64,000 nucleotides of DNA from Candidatus Babeliaceae bacterium (GCA_007116155.1 SKJC01000002.1:225009-289008); one strand, 5' to 3'. Positions 18,398 to 28,096 are shown, counted from the first letter of the stretch. The notes: generated from the letters alone by a model not told the origin. A program made the numbers and translations.

Positions 18398-19105
18398 TCA
18401 TCCTTGTATTTTATCTGAGCATACGTTGTTTTTACTATAGCATAGGCCGATATTTTTCAGTAAAAAAAACAATAAAAAAGATAGGATGCCAAATAGAGAA
18501 AGAAGAATCATTATTGATGAAAAATCAAGAGAAAAAGTTGTAGAAGAAGCTCCTAGTAAGGTGAGTGAAAAAAGTAATGGCGCCATTCCAAAAAATGTAG
18601 TTAGCACGAAATTCCAAAAATGAATCGGCGTAAATGCTGCCGCTATATTAACAAAAGAAAAAGGAATCATAGGAACCATACGTACAAAAAATAAAAAAGC
18701 CGAACCATACATATTCCAGAGCTTATTGAAACGAATAAATTTATCTTTATACAAGGTTTGAAAATAAGATCCCACGAAATAGCGAATCGCTAAAAAAGCA
18801 AGCATTGCGCCCAAAAGCATGCTCATCATGGTCAAGATAAAACCCGTTAAAAATCCAAAATAACGCCCGGCAAAAAAAGCCAAAATAGAGGCCAAGGGAA
18901 GCGCAAAAATGCTGTCTAATGTATAGACAACTACATACCAAAAAGCACAAACATAAAAACGCTCCGCAACTGCCCGGCCTATATACGTTTCAAATTCAGC
19001 AAGCACAGAAAGAAGATATACACGATGCACAAGGGAAAAAAAACCAACACTTACAACTAACCCCAACAATAGGGCCAATCGAATACAAAAATTTCGTTTA
19101 TTCAT
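18398..19105 (-). CDS. VTT/TVP38-TMEM64 (DedA-like) inner-membrane protein
   Basis: 235 residues with six or so membrane helices. Family signatures are the glycine-rich AFFAGRYFGFLTGFIL segment (about 75-92) and the later RMVPMIPFSFVNIAAAF segment, which corresponds to the F/Y-R-x-x-P-x-x-P re-entrant motif. Members act in lipid scrambling or membrane homeostasis. GAGAGAAAG lies upstream of ATG 19105. Same strand as trmH, 17 bases apart. The substrate cannot be told. Confidence 0.8.
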   Translation of the reverse strand: MNKRNFCIRLALLLGLVVSVGFFSLVHRVYLLSVLAEFETYIGRAVAERFYVCAFWYVVVYTLDSIFALPLASILAFFAGRYFGFLTGFILTMMSMLLGAMLAFLAIRYFVGSYFQTLYKDKFIRFNKLWNMYGSAFLFFVRMVPMIPFSFVNIAAAFTPIHFWNFVLTTFFGMAPLLFSLTLLGASSTTFSLDFSSIMILLSLFGILSFLLFFLLKNIGLCYSKNNVCSDKIQG

Positions 19106-19175
19106 AAAAACTTTCTCTCAATAAACATTTTCAGTAAGCTATATCAACGCTATCAAACTCACGCTAGGAGTTATT

Positions 19176-19919
19176 ATGCTTCCCTATGAAAAAATAAAAA
19201 ATCTATCGATTTGTTTACTGATCATGGCTGCTGGAACAATCTACGGGGATTGGGGACCCAATACAAATAGAGGGAATAATAATAACATTAACAACAATAA
19301 TGTCTTAGTAAATTTCTCCATAATTCCTGAGTTTATGGAAGCTGCATACCACCGATTTCACGATCAAACAAAAAATTTCACTAACAATCTTCAAGCTTCT
19401 TTTTCACTATTAACCCAAATTAGTACAGATCTTGCACTACTCCACAAGTGGAAATTACTATTTCTAGCAGCAGCAGGAAGTTATGGCTACATAGTCCGCT
19501 ACAATACTACCTTAAAAAATTACCTCTTAGATACCTCTCGTTGGTATCTTTGGACTATTCAAAATATCGGCCAAGCAGGCTTTACTGAAGAAAATTTTAA
19601 TCGCATCAGCCAAGAACTTATACGAGAAATTCAAGGACGATACTTTGATCAACAAACACCAGAAGACTTTGTTACACCCTTAATAAGATTCCTAAAAGAG
19701 ATCAACCTAGAAATTTATTACTTGCAACAATATCAACGTATTAATAGATTTGCAGAGAAGACAGGAGTACACACCTACATCTTTTTTGATACAGAAATTA
19801 ATGAACGAACAAAACTCTGGTTACATTATGCCGAATTGCTAAAAAGTATATTTTTACGCTGGATGGCTGATTTTAAAATGCAGCAACAAATACACCGCAC
19901 TTTTATTGCCTCACTATAA
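19176..19919 (+). CDS. Exported protein of unknown function with Asn-rich linker
   Basis: 247 residues from ATG 19176, with AGGAG upstream. Residues about 1-25 form a signal peptide; an asparagine-rich linker follows (GNNNNINNNN), then a mostly helical domain with many aromatic residues. No recognised motif or cysteine pair. Its last six bases overlap the convergent MCE gene. Confidence 0.6.
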   Translation: MLPYEKIKNLSICLLIMAAGTIYGDWGPNTNRGNNNNINNNNVLVNFSIIPEFMEAAYHRFHDQTKNFTNNLQASFSLLTQISTDLALLHKWKLLFLAAAGSYGYIVRYNTTLKNYLLDTSRWYLWTIQNIGQAGFTEENFNRISQELIREIQGRYFDQQTPEDFVTPLIRFLKEINLEIYYLQQYQRINRFAEKTGVHTYIFFDTEINERTKLWLHYAELLKSIFLRWMADFKMQQQIHRTFIASL

Positions 19920-21467
19920 AGCCGGAAGACTCAGTTTCGAAGCATAATATTTAACATCATCATCAGAAAACTGAATACCGACTCCAAAGAATGCATTTTT
20001 ATTTGTTCGACTTACAAAATCATCCGCTCCAAATGTAAAGCAGAGCGTATTAGCAAAAAATACTTTATTCAACCATTTCAAATGCATGCGATCGTCATTT
20101 ATTCGGTTGCGCCCGCGCAAATCATAGGCTTCTAAGGTAGTTATCCATCGAACCAGATCAGAGCCAAGTGGAATATCAAAATCAACACCAACTCCAAATG
20201 AATTTTCAAACAAACCACCACGGAACGTTACATAATTATATCGTTTACCAAATTGCAAATTATAACGGATGGTATCAAGCTTGCGCTCTTCTGTTTCTTT
20301 TAAAGATGCATAACGCAACTTATCTCTACCCTCTAACTGTTCTTCCCATGGATAAATCGGCTTACCGCAATGATCATACCAGAAACGATATTTTTGCTTG
20401 CGCTCAATAGAGCCATTATATGAACCAACAATACCTAAAAGATAAAAATAATCTTCTGTCGGATGCAGACAAACATTAAAGATCCCTTTTGAATCCTCAA
20501 TACCAAGGCGATCATGTATCTGTGCCATATTTCCTACACCACACATAGATTCACTATGCGCATCAAAAGAAACAGCCAAGCGATCAACTTTATTTAGATA
20601 GCGTCGCACATCCTGTACGGCTGAACGAACCTCTCGCCCCATGTCCTTATCCGAGATCAATGAGCCTAATACACCCTCAGCTTTATTAAGTTTCCCAACC
20701 ATAGTCTCCACAGGACCTGCAACATTTTCAAACGTACCGCTCAACGAACTAATATTTTCAGTAAAGATATTCAAACTTTCACGTAAATCACGCGTTGTCT
20801 GAGGCAATTCTTGTTTTAAATCACTCACCATTGAACCAAGATCCGATACCACTGAATCTATCGTGCTGCTATTTTTTTGCACAACTGACTCGAGTGATTC
20901 AGCTAAGCGAGAAACAGACTCAACGCCGCGATTAAAACCATTAACGGCGCTTTCTATACGCAAAAGACCTTCTTCACCGCCCAGCGCCGCTTCCAAAGAA
21001 ACAGAAACCTTCGATAAACTTTTTGCCACCAACTGAACTTCATCTAAAATAGAATCAATTGAAGCAGTTTCACGAGACGGCTTGTGTAAAAACCCCCCTG
21101 GAGAGATTGTTGCCAACTCGGGAGTCCCGGGAGCAACTTCCACAAATTTTGTTCCTAAAAGGCCATCTTGACGGACTAACGCATACGCATCCACATGTAA
21201 TACAAAGGTGCCCAAGATCATTATTCGGGCCTGAACACTGCGAGCATCCGGAGCAAGATCAAGTCGATCAACCCAGCCAACAGTAACGCCAGCAATTTTA
21301 ACTTCTGATTTTACACTTAATCCAGCTGCATCGTTAAAATAGACGTAATACGATTTATAACGACCTGAATCAAGCCTCCAAACACCAATTTGAAAACTCA
21401 TATACAAGAAGATACCAACCGCGACCAGGATAAATAGACCAACTGAAGTCTCTGTCTTGATGCGCAC
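19914..21467 (-). CDS. MCE-domain (MlaD-like) protein with beta-rich C-terminal domain
   Basis: 517 residues. One membrane helix (about 8-25) is followed by a single MCE domain (about 38-115), with GLSVKSEVKIAGVTVGWVD and DGLLGTKFVEV as family markers. MCE proteins form hexameric rings carrying lipids between membranes. A long helical stalk follows (about 135-300), and a C-terminal region (about 320-517) has alternating strand patterns such as TFRGGLFENSFGVGVDFDIP, like an outer-membrane barrel or lipid-binding beta domain. No MlaE or MlaF genes adjoin. GTG 21467 follows AAGGAG. The gene is the last of the gspF-K run, 16 bases after gspK. Confidence 0.82.
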   Translation of the reverse strand: MRIKTETSVGLFILVAVGIFLYMSFQIGVWRLDSGRYKSYYVYFNDAAGLSVKSEVKIAGVTVGWVDRLDLAPDARSVQARIMILGTFVLHVDAYALVRQDGLLGTKFVEVAPGTPELATISPGGFLHKPSRETASIDSILDEVQLVAKSLSKVSVSLEAALGGEEGLLRIESAVNGFNRGVESVSRLAESLESVVQKNSSTIDSVVSDLGSMVSDLKQELPQTTRDLRESLNIFTENISSLSGTFENVAGPVETMVGKLNKAEGVLGSLISDKDMGREVRSAVQDVRRYLNKVDRLAVSFDAHSESMCGVGNMAQIHDRLGIEDSKGIFNVCLHPTEDYFYLLGIVGSYNGSIERKQKYRFWYDHCGKPIYPWEEQLEGRDKLRYASLKETEERKLDTIRYNLQFGKRYNYVTFRGGLFENSFGVGVDFDIPLGSDLVRWITTLEAYDLRGRNRINDDRMHLKWLNKVFFANTLCFTFGADDFVSRTNKNAFFGVGIQFSDDDVKYYASKLSLPAL

Positions 21468-21483
21468 AAAAAGCTCCTTGTAG

Positions 21484-22533
21484 CTAAATCCAATATAACC
21501 GTGTTACTGTATACACGTACGATGAATCAACACCTTGATACAATCGCAAAATCGCATAAACACCTTGCGTCACTCCCCCCACCACCCCATAGGATACCAC
21601 AGAAACAAAACTCGCTCTACTGCTCTTCTCAAGTGCTTCACCAGCGTCTAACCCCAACTTACTTATATCAGACCAGCTCTTTTTAAAGGGCTTTCCAACA
21701 AGATTATTCCACTGCTGATTCCATATAACAGGCTTATTTCCTAATCTCTTCAACAAATCTTTTGCAACTTCAGCACGCTCTTTTTCATCAACCGGCCAAG
21801 GTGCCAATCCCAAAACCTGCATCATACCAGAACTAAAATGTAGTGGCCAAAGCTGCAAGCCCTTTTGAACAATAGGCGCCATAACAAAAAAATCAGAAAG
21901 CGCTAATGGCGTATCTATAGAGCCACCTTCCCCGAAAGACGGAAGGGGAGGAAAGAGCGTAATACGCTCCGATTTAACTGATTCTAAAGAGAACATCTCT
22001 GACATATCAACTAACGGTTCTTTACGCTCCTTTAAAAGGGCTTGCAATGTTTCATAAAACTTTTCAAAACCGATGCCCTTAGCTATCTCATCAAAAGCTT
22101 TAAAAAAAGAACCTGCAAAAGAAGTCGTGCCTGCTGAAACTTTTGGCAATGTAAATACTTTTTTATCAGAATTATAAAATGCATTCAGATTAATTTTCCC
22201 ATCTTCAGGCTGAACGCGTAACACTATTTTTTCATTTTGCGTATCATCATTTCCCATTACGGGAAGCACAATCCACCGATCATAATTTTCTAATAACCAG
22301 CGACTGTTTTGTTCCAACGCTTCCTTTTCATTCTTGCCAGACAGCCGGCTTACAACTAAATCAACTCCACTCAATGCCGCTAAACGTGCACGCTCACGCG
22401 ATAACAGAAACCGCTTTTCTTTAAGAACACCATATACACGTAGCGCAACGGATCCGATCAAAGTTACCCCAACCGACAACATCATGATCGTAAAAATTAA
22501 AATAAATCCCGGTTGACGCGATCGCAAAACCAT
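21484..22533 (-). CDS. gspK: Type II secretion minor pseudopilin GspK-like
   Basis: 349 residues. A short basic leader and the cleavage-site pattern RQPG-FILIFTIMM start a hydrophobic helix (about 9-30). As in known GspK proteins, the mature position-5 glutamate is missing. The body is large (GspK is about 320) and includes ALSGVDLVVSRL and RVQPEDGKINLNAFY, matching the family's conserved DE(G/S)GKINLN element. GspK caps the pseudopilus tip with GspI and GspJ. It starts three bases after gspJ. Confidence 0.85.
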   Translation of the reverse strand: MVLRSRQPGFILIFTIMMLSVGVTLIGSVALRVYGVLKEKRFLLSRERARLAALSGVDLVVSRLSGKNEKEALEQNSRWLLENYDRWIVLPVMGNDDTQNEKIVLRVQPEDGKINLNAFYNSDKKVFTLPKVSAGTTSFAGSFFKAFDEIAKGIGFEKFYETLQALLKERKEPLVDMSEMFSLESVKSERITLFPPLPSFGEGGSIDTPLALSDFFVMAPIVQKGLQLWPLHFSSGMMQVLGLAPWPVDEKERAEVAKDLLKRLGNKPVIWNQQWNNLVGKPFKKSWSDISKLGLDAGEALEKSSRASFVSVVSYGVVGGVTQGVYAILRLYQGVDSSYVYTVTRLYWI

Positions 22534-22536
22534 AGA

Positions 22537-23574
22537 CTAAACCCTTCCTCCTTGCTGCCTAGAAACACTACCAGCATTTTCTTTGCCTTGACCAGACAAC
22601 CTTTTTAAACTCGCCGAATCTTTGTTATTAAGAAAGGAATTAGAATTATCAGCCGGTGAATTCTGATTTTTTTGTTGCCCACCAACCCTGGCACGCAGAA
22701 GCTCCATTTGCGCTAGGACATCCAGCGATGCAACAAGAGAAACAGAAGAAACACATGGCCAGGAACCCTCAACGCCCGACTTTTGCCATACTGCATCTAA
22801 TTCAATAGCCAATGGCAATAGCGAGACATATGCTTCACTAGCAACATCAAACTCCCAGGAATCAAGCGTAGTCGTTGGCAAAGCCCGTATTTCCGTTTTC
22901 TCAAGGTCCCCTTTTTTTACCGCGCCTGATTCTTCAGCCGTTGAAGTTGAAGGCGCAATTAAACGAACAATACATGATCGAAGACCCCGGGCAAGAACGA
23001 AAGAATTTTTTAACAAGACCGCAGGATCCTCCTCAAAAAGATCCTCTGTCTCTGCTCTTTTAACAAGATATGAACTAATATCTTCAGACTCAGGCTCAAT
23101 AGAATACACAACACGAACTAACCGCTTATTGGACCGTTGAAACAGAGGGCGCGCACTCGTTGTTATACACGAGAGAATAATTGAAGCATCCTGTTTTTTG
23201 CAAAAAAATGGCTGCACCTTATCCCAGTCTATAGACGCTTCTTTTTTCTTATCAGGTGATTCGGGAGATTTCTCTGATTGCAGTTTTTCTTGTTTTTCAC
23301 CTTCTGGCACCTCCCCCTCATTACCCCGTTTTTTACTTTTTAATTTCTTGGCAATTTGCTCATAAATGGGCTCTGGTACAAGTATCGCTGAAAAATCCCG
23401 CTCCATTTGATGCAATAAAATCGGCACCGTATGCATATACGCAAGCTCAGCATCAATACGCCTTGTTAATCGAAACAAACTTCCCTGAACCTGAAACAAC
23501 ATAAGCACTAATAAAGATGAAATAAGCAATCCAAAGCTAATTTCAATGAAGGTAAACCCAGAATTTTTTATCAT
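22537..23574 (-). CDS. gspJ: Type II secretion minor pseudopilin GspJ-like
   Basis: 345 residues, longer than a usual GspJ (about 200). The prepilin site is MIKNSG-FTFIE with the glutamate at mature position 5, followed by the hydrophobic helix to about residue 30. A lysine/glutamate-rich, low-complexity insertion (about 73-115) and a polar tail after about 300 account for the extra length. It would form the pseudopilus tip with GspI and GspK. The start ATG overlaps the gspI stop by four bases. Confidence 0.75.
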   Translation of the reverse strand: MIKNSGFTFIEISFGLLISSLLVLMLFQVQGSLFRLTRRIDAELAYMHTVPILLHQMERDFSAILVPEPIYEQIAKKLKSKKRGNEGEVPEGEKQEKLQSEKSPESPDKKKEASIDWDKVQPFFCKKQDASIILSCITTSARPLFQRSNKRLVRVVYSIEPESEDISSYLVKRAETEDLFEEDPAVLLKNSFVLARGLRSCIVRLIAPSTSTAEESGAVKKGDLEKTEIRALPTTTLDSWEFDVASEAYVSLLPLAIELDAVWQKSGVEGSWPCVSSVSLVASLDVLAQMELLRARVGGQQKNQNSPADNSNSFLNNKDSASLKRLSGQGKENAGSVSRQQGGRV

Positions 23575-24095
23575 CTAAGCCTCCCTGAAGCCACCTGCGA
23601 ATTTCCAGCCGGCTTTGCTCGCTGAGGCAATCCACCTATATTCGATGAAGAAGATTTCGTGGCAGCGGATTTTGAATTCTGTTTTTCTAACTTCGGAGCA
23701 ACGTAGGATCGCGTCGGAATTGTTTCAAAAAGAGGGGCTACATCATCTACGGCGGCAAATGGACGAACTTGCACATATTGAACGTTTCCAAACAATGCAA
23801 ACGGACCACCCTCAGGCAACTCCTTCACCAAAAAAGTAAACCGCTCAAAATCTTCTTCTTTTCCACTAATAATGCGTTCTTCAGAAGCTTCTTTTTTTAA
23901 CACAAAGGACGCATTGCGCGCCGCAACACCATATGCAGCACGCGCATTAAAGAACGTAGCAACATCCCCAACTGCCCGCTGCATTGCTTGCGCAATAGAA
24001 CCTTGCGAAATAATAACAGCCGTCCCTAGCAATGAAAAAATGAGCAACGCGCCCATAATTTCAAGAAAGGTAAAACCATTCATCACTAACTTCAT
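23571..24095 (-). CDS. gspI: Type II secretion minor pseudopilin GspI-like
   Basis: 174 residues. The prepilin site MKLVMNG-FTFLE and its helix (about 8-30) are clear. The rest is short and ends in a serine/alanine-rich tail. Position between the gspH-like and gspJ-like genes gives the assignment, since minor pseudopilins are hard to tell apart by sequence. It overlaps gspH and gspJ by four bases each, so translation is likely coupled. Confidence 0.7.
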   Translation of the reverse strand: MKLVMNGFTFLEIMGALLIFSLLGTAVIISQGSIAQAMQRAVGDVATFFNARAAYGVAARNASFVLKKEASEERIISGKEEDFERFTFLVKELPEGGPFALFGNVQYVQVRPFAAVDDVAPLFETIPTRSYVAPKLEKQNSKSAATKSSSSNIGGLPQRAKPAGNSQVASGRLR

Positions 24096-24607
24096 ACATC
24101 TTCTTTTTGTTCAAATTGCCCAGAAAAAGGATTTAACTCGTAAATCGACTCAGTTTCATCTGCATCACTACCTAAGCGCAAAGTTACTGCCTGTACATTG
24201 CCATCCTGATCAACAAAGAACCAACTTTGCGTTGTTCGCGAATCAACCTCCGATTGTCCATCAACAAATAACGATTTTACCACCAAGGCCTCAGGTAAAA
24301 ATATCTGCTGATCTTGTCGGACAAATTTTTCAGTAGCAATATTTTTCAAAAATCCCTTTTTCTCCGCGCGCTCCACAAAAACTTCATGCTTTAAAATGTC
24401 AAAAACAACTTTGTGTACTAATTCTATTTCACGAGCCTGCGCTCGCACCTGCTGCACAAGATTTTGTAATTGAGCTACAAAAGTTCCCCGAATATCGCGC
24501 TCTTGAGAGCGAAATAATCGAGGAACCATAATACCTGAAAAAATACTCAAAACCAGAAGGCCGAGCAATATTTCAATAAAGGTAATACCCTTAGTCTTCA
24601 AAAGCAC
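24092..24607 (-). CDS. gspH: Type II secretion minor pseudopilin GspH-like
   Basis: 171 residues. Leader MLLKTKG, then ITFIE with the conserved glutamate, and a membrane helix to about residue 27. The globular part contains the GspH-like VQQVRAQAREIELVHKVVF segment (early helix then strand). It overlaps the gspG end by 17 bases. Would sit near the pseudopilus tip between GspG and GspI. Confidence 0.75.
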   Translation of the reverse strand: MLLKTKGITFIEILLGLLVLSIFSGIMVPRLFRSQERDIRGTFVAQLQNLVQQVRAQAREIELVHKVVFDILKHEVFVERAEKKGFLKNIATEKFVRQDQQIFLPEALVVKSLFVDGQSEVDSRTTQSWFFVDQDGNVQAVTLRLGSDADETESIYELNPFSGQFEQKEDV

Positions 24608-25019
24608 TAATCACCGTATCATCAGAGCCTTCACCGCCACGACCCCACGAATAAAGCTGGAATTTTGAAGCTTGACCTGGCGTAAAGACCAATTCATTTT
24701 CCCAACCATCTTTCAACATCCGCTCGTCTACATACGGACCGCGCCAACGAGCCGCAGCACGAGGTTCCGATGGTTTTTCTAATAAGTCCGTTATTGAACC
24801 TGGCTGAAACCCAACATCATTAATATACGTCTGTACCGCTACCTTAACCGACTGTAAATTAGTATCGGTTTTGCGCATACGCGCTTGATTCATAAAATTA
24901 TTTACTACTGGCAACATCATACCTATAAATAAACCAATAATTAATAACCCGAACGTGATTTCAAGAATGGTTATTCCAGGCTTTCGACTCTTCAAAAGAC
25001 CCTTGGCAATAGTATTCAT
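24591..25019 (-). CDS. gspG: Type II secretion major pseudopilin
   Basis: 142 residues from ATG 25019, preceded by AAGGAG; an upstream in-frame start at 25043 lies in gspF. Leader ends KSRKPG, then ITILE with the glutamate at mature position 5. The globular domain has the family's DPWG-like DGWENELVF segment and a final calcium-loop-like SWGRGGEGSDD. It polymerises into the periplasmic pseudopilus that pushes folded substrates through the outer-membrane secretin. The secretin and GspE are not in the window. Confidence 0.9.
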   Translation of the reverse strand: MNTIAKGLLKSRKPGITILEITFGLLIIGLFIGMMLPVVNNFMNQARMRKTDTNLQSVKVAVQTYINDVGFQPGSITDLLEKPSEPRAAARWRGPYVDERMLKDGWENELVFTPGQASKFQLYSWGRGGEGSDDTVISAFED

Positions 25020-25029
25020 ATAAAGCTCC

Positions 25030-26253
25030 TTACGAAACAGCACCCACAGAAGTCGCTAACGACAAAATTGGCGACATAATAGCAAAAACAGAAAAACCGA
25101 CTAATACAGCTACCAGTATTAAAAATACCGGATTGATTATCGAGAGCAATGAGCTTGTTAATCTATCAAGCTCAGACTCATATTGTGACGCCACTTGTAA
25201 TAACATCTCATCCAAATTACCTGATTGCTCTCCGGTATCTAGCAAATAAATAGCCATTGAAGGAAATAATCCCGTCTGACGCAAGTATTCAGTAACCCGG
25301 CCCTGCTTAATAATTTGTTCGCGCGCCCCTCGTAATGCTTCAGCCAAAACACTATTATTCACAATATTACAAACAATATCGAGTGATTCTGAAAGTGAAA
25401 CACCACTTGAAAGCAGCATTCCCAAGGTGCGAGAAAAGCTAACAATAGTATTTGTTCTTAAAAAGTGACCAATTAGAGGCATTCGCAATAACATTACATC
25501 TAAAAAACGCGCGCCCCAAGCTGTTTTCTTCCATGCATAAAACAGCAGCGTTGCTACTATTGGCACTACTAGAATCATAATAAAATGAGCTCGAACAAAA
25601 TCTGAAAGCGTTATCAATATCGTCGTAGCTAATGGCAACTTCTTTCCCTGATCAGCTAAGACAGGAATAACTTGCGGAACAACAAAGATCAATAATGCAG
25701 CGACAACACCAATAACGACAACAAGCTGAATCAACGGATACATCATAGCGCTTTGAATCTTTTGCTTTATCTCCATGCGCCGCCGCAAATATATTGCTAA
25801 GCGCTCAAAGATCAAATCAAGATTGCCACTAACCTCGCCAGCCTTTACCAATTGAATATATAAAACTTCAAAAACACTTGGATAAAAAGCTAAACCAGAC
25901 GCAAGAGACTGCCCCTCTTGTAAACGATCACGCAATGAACCTACAATGCGCCGCAACTGTCCTTTCGTCTGCTCCACAAGCAACTGTAATGCGTCTGCCA
26001 GAGGAACTCCTGCTTTTAGCAAAACAGTAAGCTGCTCAGTAAAAAAAATCGTATCTTTTTCAGAAACTGATGGACTAAAAAGAGCACCCAGTAAAAAACT
26101 TGAACCCAAACCTTCACTTGCAAGCTTTATTAAAACAGGATAAATGCCTTGTTTTAACAAAACCGATTTAACCATTTTTGAAGAGCTTGCATCAAGTGAT
26201 CCTGAAATCTTTTTACCATCACGCGTAAACGCCTGGTAGTTGTATAACGCCAT
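25030..26253 (-). CDS. gspF: Type II secretion inner-membrane platform protein
   Basis: 407 residues from ATG 26253 (AAGG upstream); the frame stays open to 26340 but the true protein starts with the family's MALYNYQAF. Two GspF domains, each with a helical bundle: first about 65-190 (TEQLTVLLKAGVPLADAL), second about 270-395 (SFSRTLGMLLSSGVSLSESL). Three membrane helices. It connects the GspE motor to the pseudopilus. First gene of the gspF-G-H-I-J-K-MCE run. Confidence 0.92.
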   Translation of the reverse strand: MALYNYQAFTRDGKKISGSLDASSSKMVKSVLLKQGIYPVLIKLASEGLGSSFLLGALFSPSVSEKDTIFFTEQLTVLLKAGVPLADALQLLVEQTKGQLRRIVGSLRDRLQEGQSLASGLAFYPSVFEVLYIQLVKAGEVSGNLDLIFERLAIYLRRRMEIKQKIQSAMMYPLIQLVVVIGVVAALLIFVVPQVIPVLADQGKKLPLATTILITLSDFVRAHFIMILVVPIVATLLFYAWKKTAWGARFLDVMLLRMPLIGHFLRTNTIVSFSRTLGMLLSSGVSLSESLDIVCNIVNNSVLAEALRGAREQIIKQGRVTEYLRQTGLFPSMAIYLLDTGEQSGNLDEMLLQVASQYESELDRLTSSLLSIINPVFLILVAVLVGFSVFAIMSPILSLATSVGAVS

Positions 26254-26340
26254 AAAAAACCTTAAGGTTGTGGCAAATAGTGGTACCCTAACTACAAAGA
26301 ACTGTACACAAAAAAACACAGTATTGTCTATAGGAACCAT

Positions 26341-27354
26341 ATGAACGTATTTTGCCGATTATTAACCAGTAGTATGCTTCTAGGTATGCTTTTTCCACCA
26401 ATGCTTAATGCGCGCAGAAAACATAAAAAAATTCAAGCTAAAACCAATGCCCCGTATACAAACATTAACACCCAAAAAACGCAATCACCGGAAGAGCTTA
26501 TTAACCAATTACTACGACCTGTCTCCTTCACACCTGACGGACTCAAAGAGTTTATGAGGCAATACAATTCCACATTCTATATTGAACGCTTCTTGCCCGC
26601 ATGTTTTATCCACATCATCGATTTCTTAGAATTCGGTCAAACGCATGAAAAAAATGCGCAATATTTTTTATCAGTACTCGCATTATTCACCCAGCGACTT
26701 CAAGCATGCGAATGGGTTAATCCCTACGCCCTTGTTGCATTGCTTGAACGCATGAACGAAGTATTAACCACTTATTGCATGCAAATAGAGGAAAAAGACA
26801 CAACATCCCTTATTGAAGCTGAATTAAAAAAAGCATTTCTAGAGAAATTTGAACTATTAAAAAACGAACCTGATGCATTTGTTGCACACGTTGCTCAAAA
26901 TATCGTCCAAGTTGCCTCATTTGGAAACACCCAATTTGTCATTCGTGAAATACAATCAGCGGTAACTCAATTTTTACTTTCCGCAACTAGCAAGCTCATT
27001 TGGCATCCTCGCGAAAAAATAGACTCCTGGCGCATGGTTGTGGCAATTGCCAACCAATACCAAGCATTTTTTGAATCACACCTCATAAGCTCATACGAAG
27101 ATTTAAACACACTAATCTGGAGCCTCATATATCGCTACGGGTTCTTCATAGAATGTGCTGGATCGCAATTAAGCCCCGAAGTATACAAAAATATTCAAGC
27201 AGAACTTCAAGAAAAAAAACATTCATTCCTCCTCCTACGAGAACAAGAGTCAGATATTACATCAAAAGAAAGCTATCTTATGAATGTTCTTATGCGCGGA
27301 ATAACAAAATCAGAAGCCTACACCTCGGGACTTAATGTTGATCGATACATATAA
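26341..27354 (+). CDS. Exported protein of unknown function
   Basis: 337 residues. Signal peptide about 1-24 (ending MLNA), a short basic stretch, then an all-helical domain with repeated patterns such as FLEFGQTHEKNAQYFLSVLALF. No motif recognised. ATG 26341 with AGGA upstream. It is transcribed away from gspF across an 87-base gap. Possibly a repeat-type helical scaffold; unproven. Confidence 0.6.
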   Translation: MNVFCRLLTSSMLLGMLFPPMLNARRKHKKIQAKTNAPYTNINTQKTQSPEELINQLLRPVSFTPDGLKEFMRQYNSTFYIERFLPACFIHIIDFLEFGQTHEKNAQYFLSVLALFTQRLQACEWVNPYALVALLERMNEVLTTYCMQIEEKDTTSLIEAELKKAFLEKFELLKNEPDAFVAHVAQNIVQVASFGNTQFVIREIQSAVTQFLLSATSKLIWHPREKIDSWRMVVAIANQYQAFFESHLISSYEDLNTLIWSLIYRYGFFIECAGSQLSPEVYKNIQAELQEKKHSFLLLREQESDITSKESYLMNVLMRGITKSEAYTSGLNVDRYI

Positions 27355-27357
27355 AAA

Positions 27358-27385
27358 GTGAGGCACGTATTTTTACGTGCCTCAC
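27358..27385. terminator. 12-bp perfect hairpin between convergent genes
   Basis: GTGAGGCACGTA (27358-27369) pairs with TACGTGCCTCAC (27374-27385) around a TTTT loop. On the minus strand the stem is followed by TTTTTATAT, a classical intrinsic terminator for the three-gene exported locus. On the plus strand it starts just after the stop of the exported protein gene but lacks a T run. Confidence 0.85.
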
Positions 27386-27410
27386 TACCAAGAATAATTA
27401 GATTACTGCC

Positions 27411-28013
27411 TTATCCCTTGATCAACAAAGGCAAGGTGACAACAAATACTTCTCGTCCATCTTCCATCTTTTGCACATATTTTGAAATTAAAGCGGCAAA
27501 AACCTCAGGAACCGATTGTGCAGCTTCTTCCATAATAGCTGTTGTTGCGGCAATAAATTGTGCATACGTTCTTACATCCGCCGGAATTTCCCACTGTGAA
27601 AGCGCTTGCTCTATAACTTTAAAGAAAGCAGCCTCATCCACTTCACCCAATTCATCAACGTTAACTGAAGGAAGATTGGTTAAATAAAAGCTTAAAAAGA
27701 CCTCAACAAACTTTTGCTCGAGTCCTTCTACTTCTTTTCCATACTTCTCTAAGGCTTGCTGAAACAAATCAGGACATGTTTGTGCAGTTTTCTCAAGTTC
27801 TGCAACTAAATATTCACACGCTTGACCAAAATTAACTACTTCGTCAGGAAAAACAAGCTCTTGTAAATGTCCATTTAACAACGTAAATAACTCTTGCTCA
27901 ACCGCTAAATCTTCATGTTGCATCTCTGCTTCAACCGTATCTGCTGCGCAGACAAACGAACCAACCGTTCCTGCCAGCAAAAGACTTGCCACCATAAATA
28001 ATTTCTTGTTCAT
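27411..28013 (-). CDS. Small acidic exported protein
   Basis: 200 residues from ATG 28013 (AAGGGG upstream). A clear signal peptide, MNKKLFMVASLLLAGTVGSF to about residue 24 ending VCAA. The mature part is acidic and helical (for example QELFTLLNGHLQELVFPDEV) with single cysteines. No family recognised. Third gene of the propeller-barrel locus, 83 bases after the barrel gene and just before its terminator. Confidence 0.65.
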   Translation of the reverse strand: MNKKLFMVASLLLAGTVGSFVCAADTVEAEMQHEDLAVEQELFTLLNGHLQELVFPDEVVNFGQACEYLVAELEKTAQTCPDLFQQALEKYGKEVEGLEQKFVEVFLSFYLTNLPSVNVDELGEVDEAAFFKVIEQALSQWEIPADVRTYAQFIAATTAIMEEAAQSVPEVFAALISKYVQKMEDGREVFVVTLPLLIKG

Positions 28014-28096
28014 CTCAAACCCCTTTACATAAAAACGGTACGTATGCAGACAAAACCTAGCATAAAAACCATTACTCAACAATATGTTTTTTCCCA

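Noticed and set aside
23872..24336. 154-codon plus-strand frame opposite gspI-gspH
   Set aside because: Shadow of two pseudopilin genes with clear prepilin sites.
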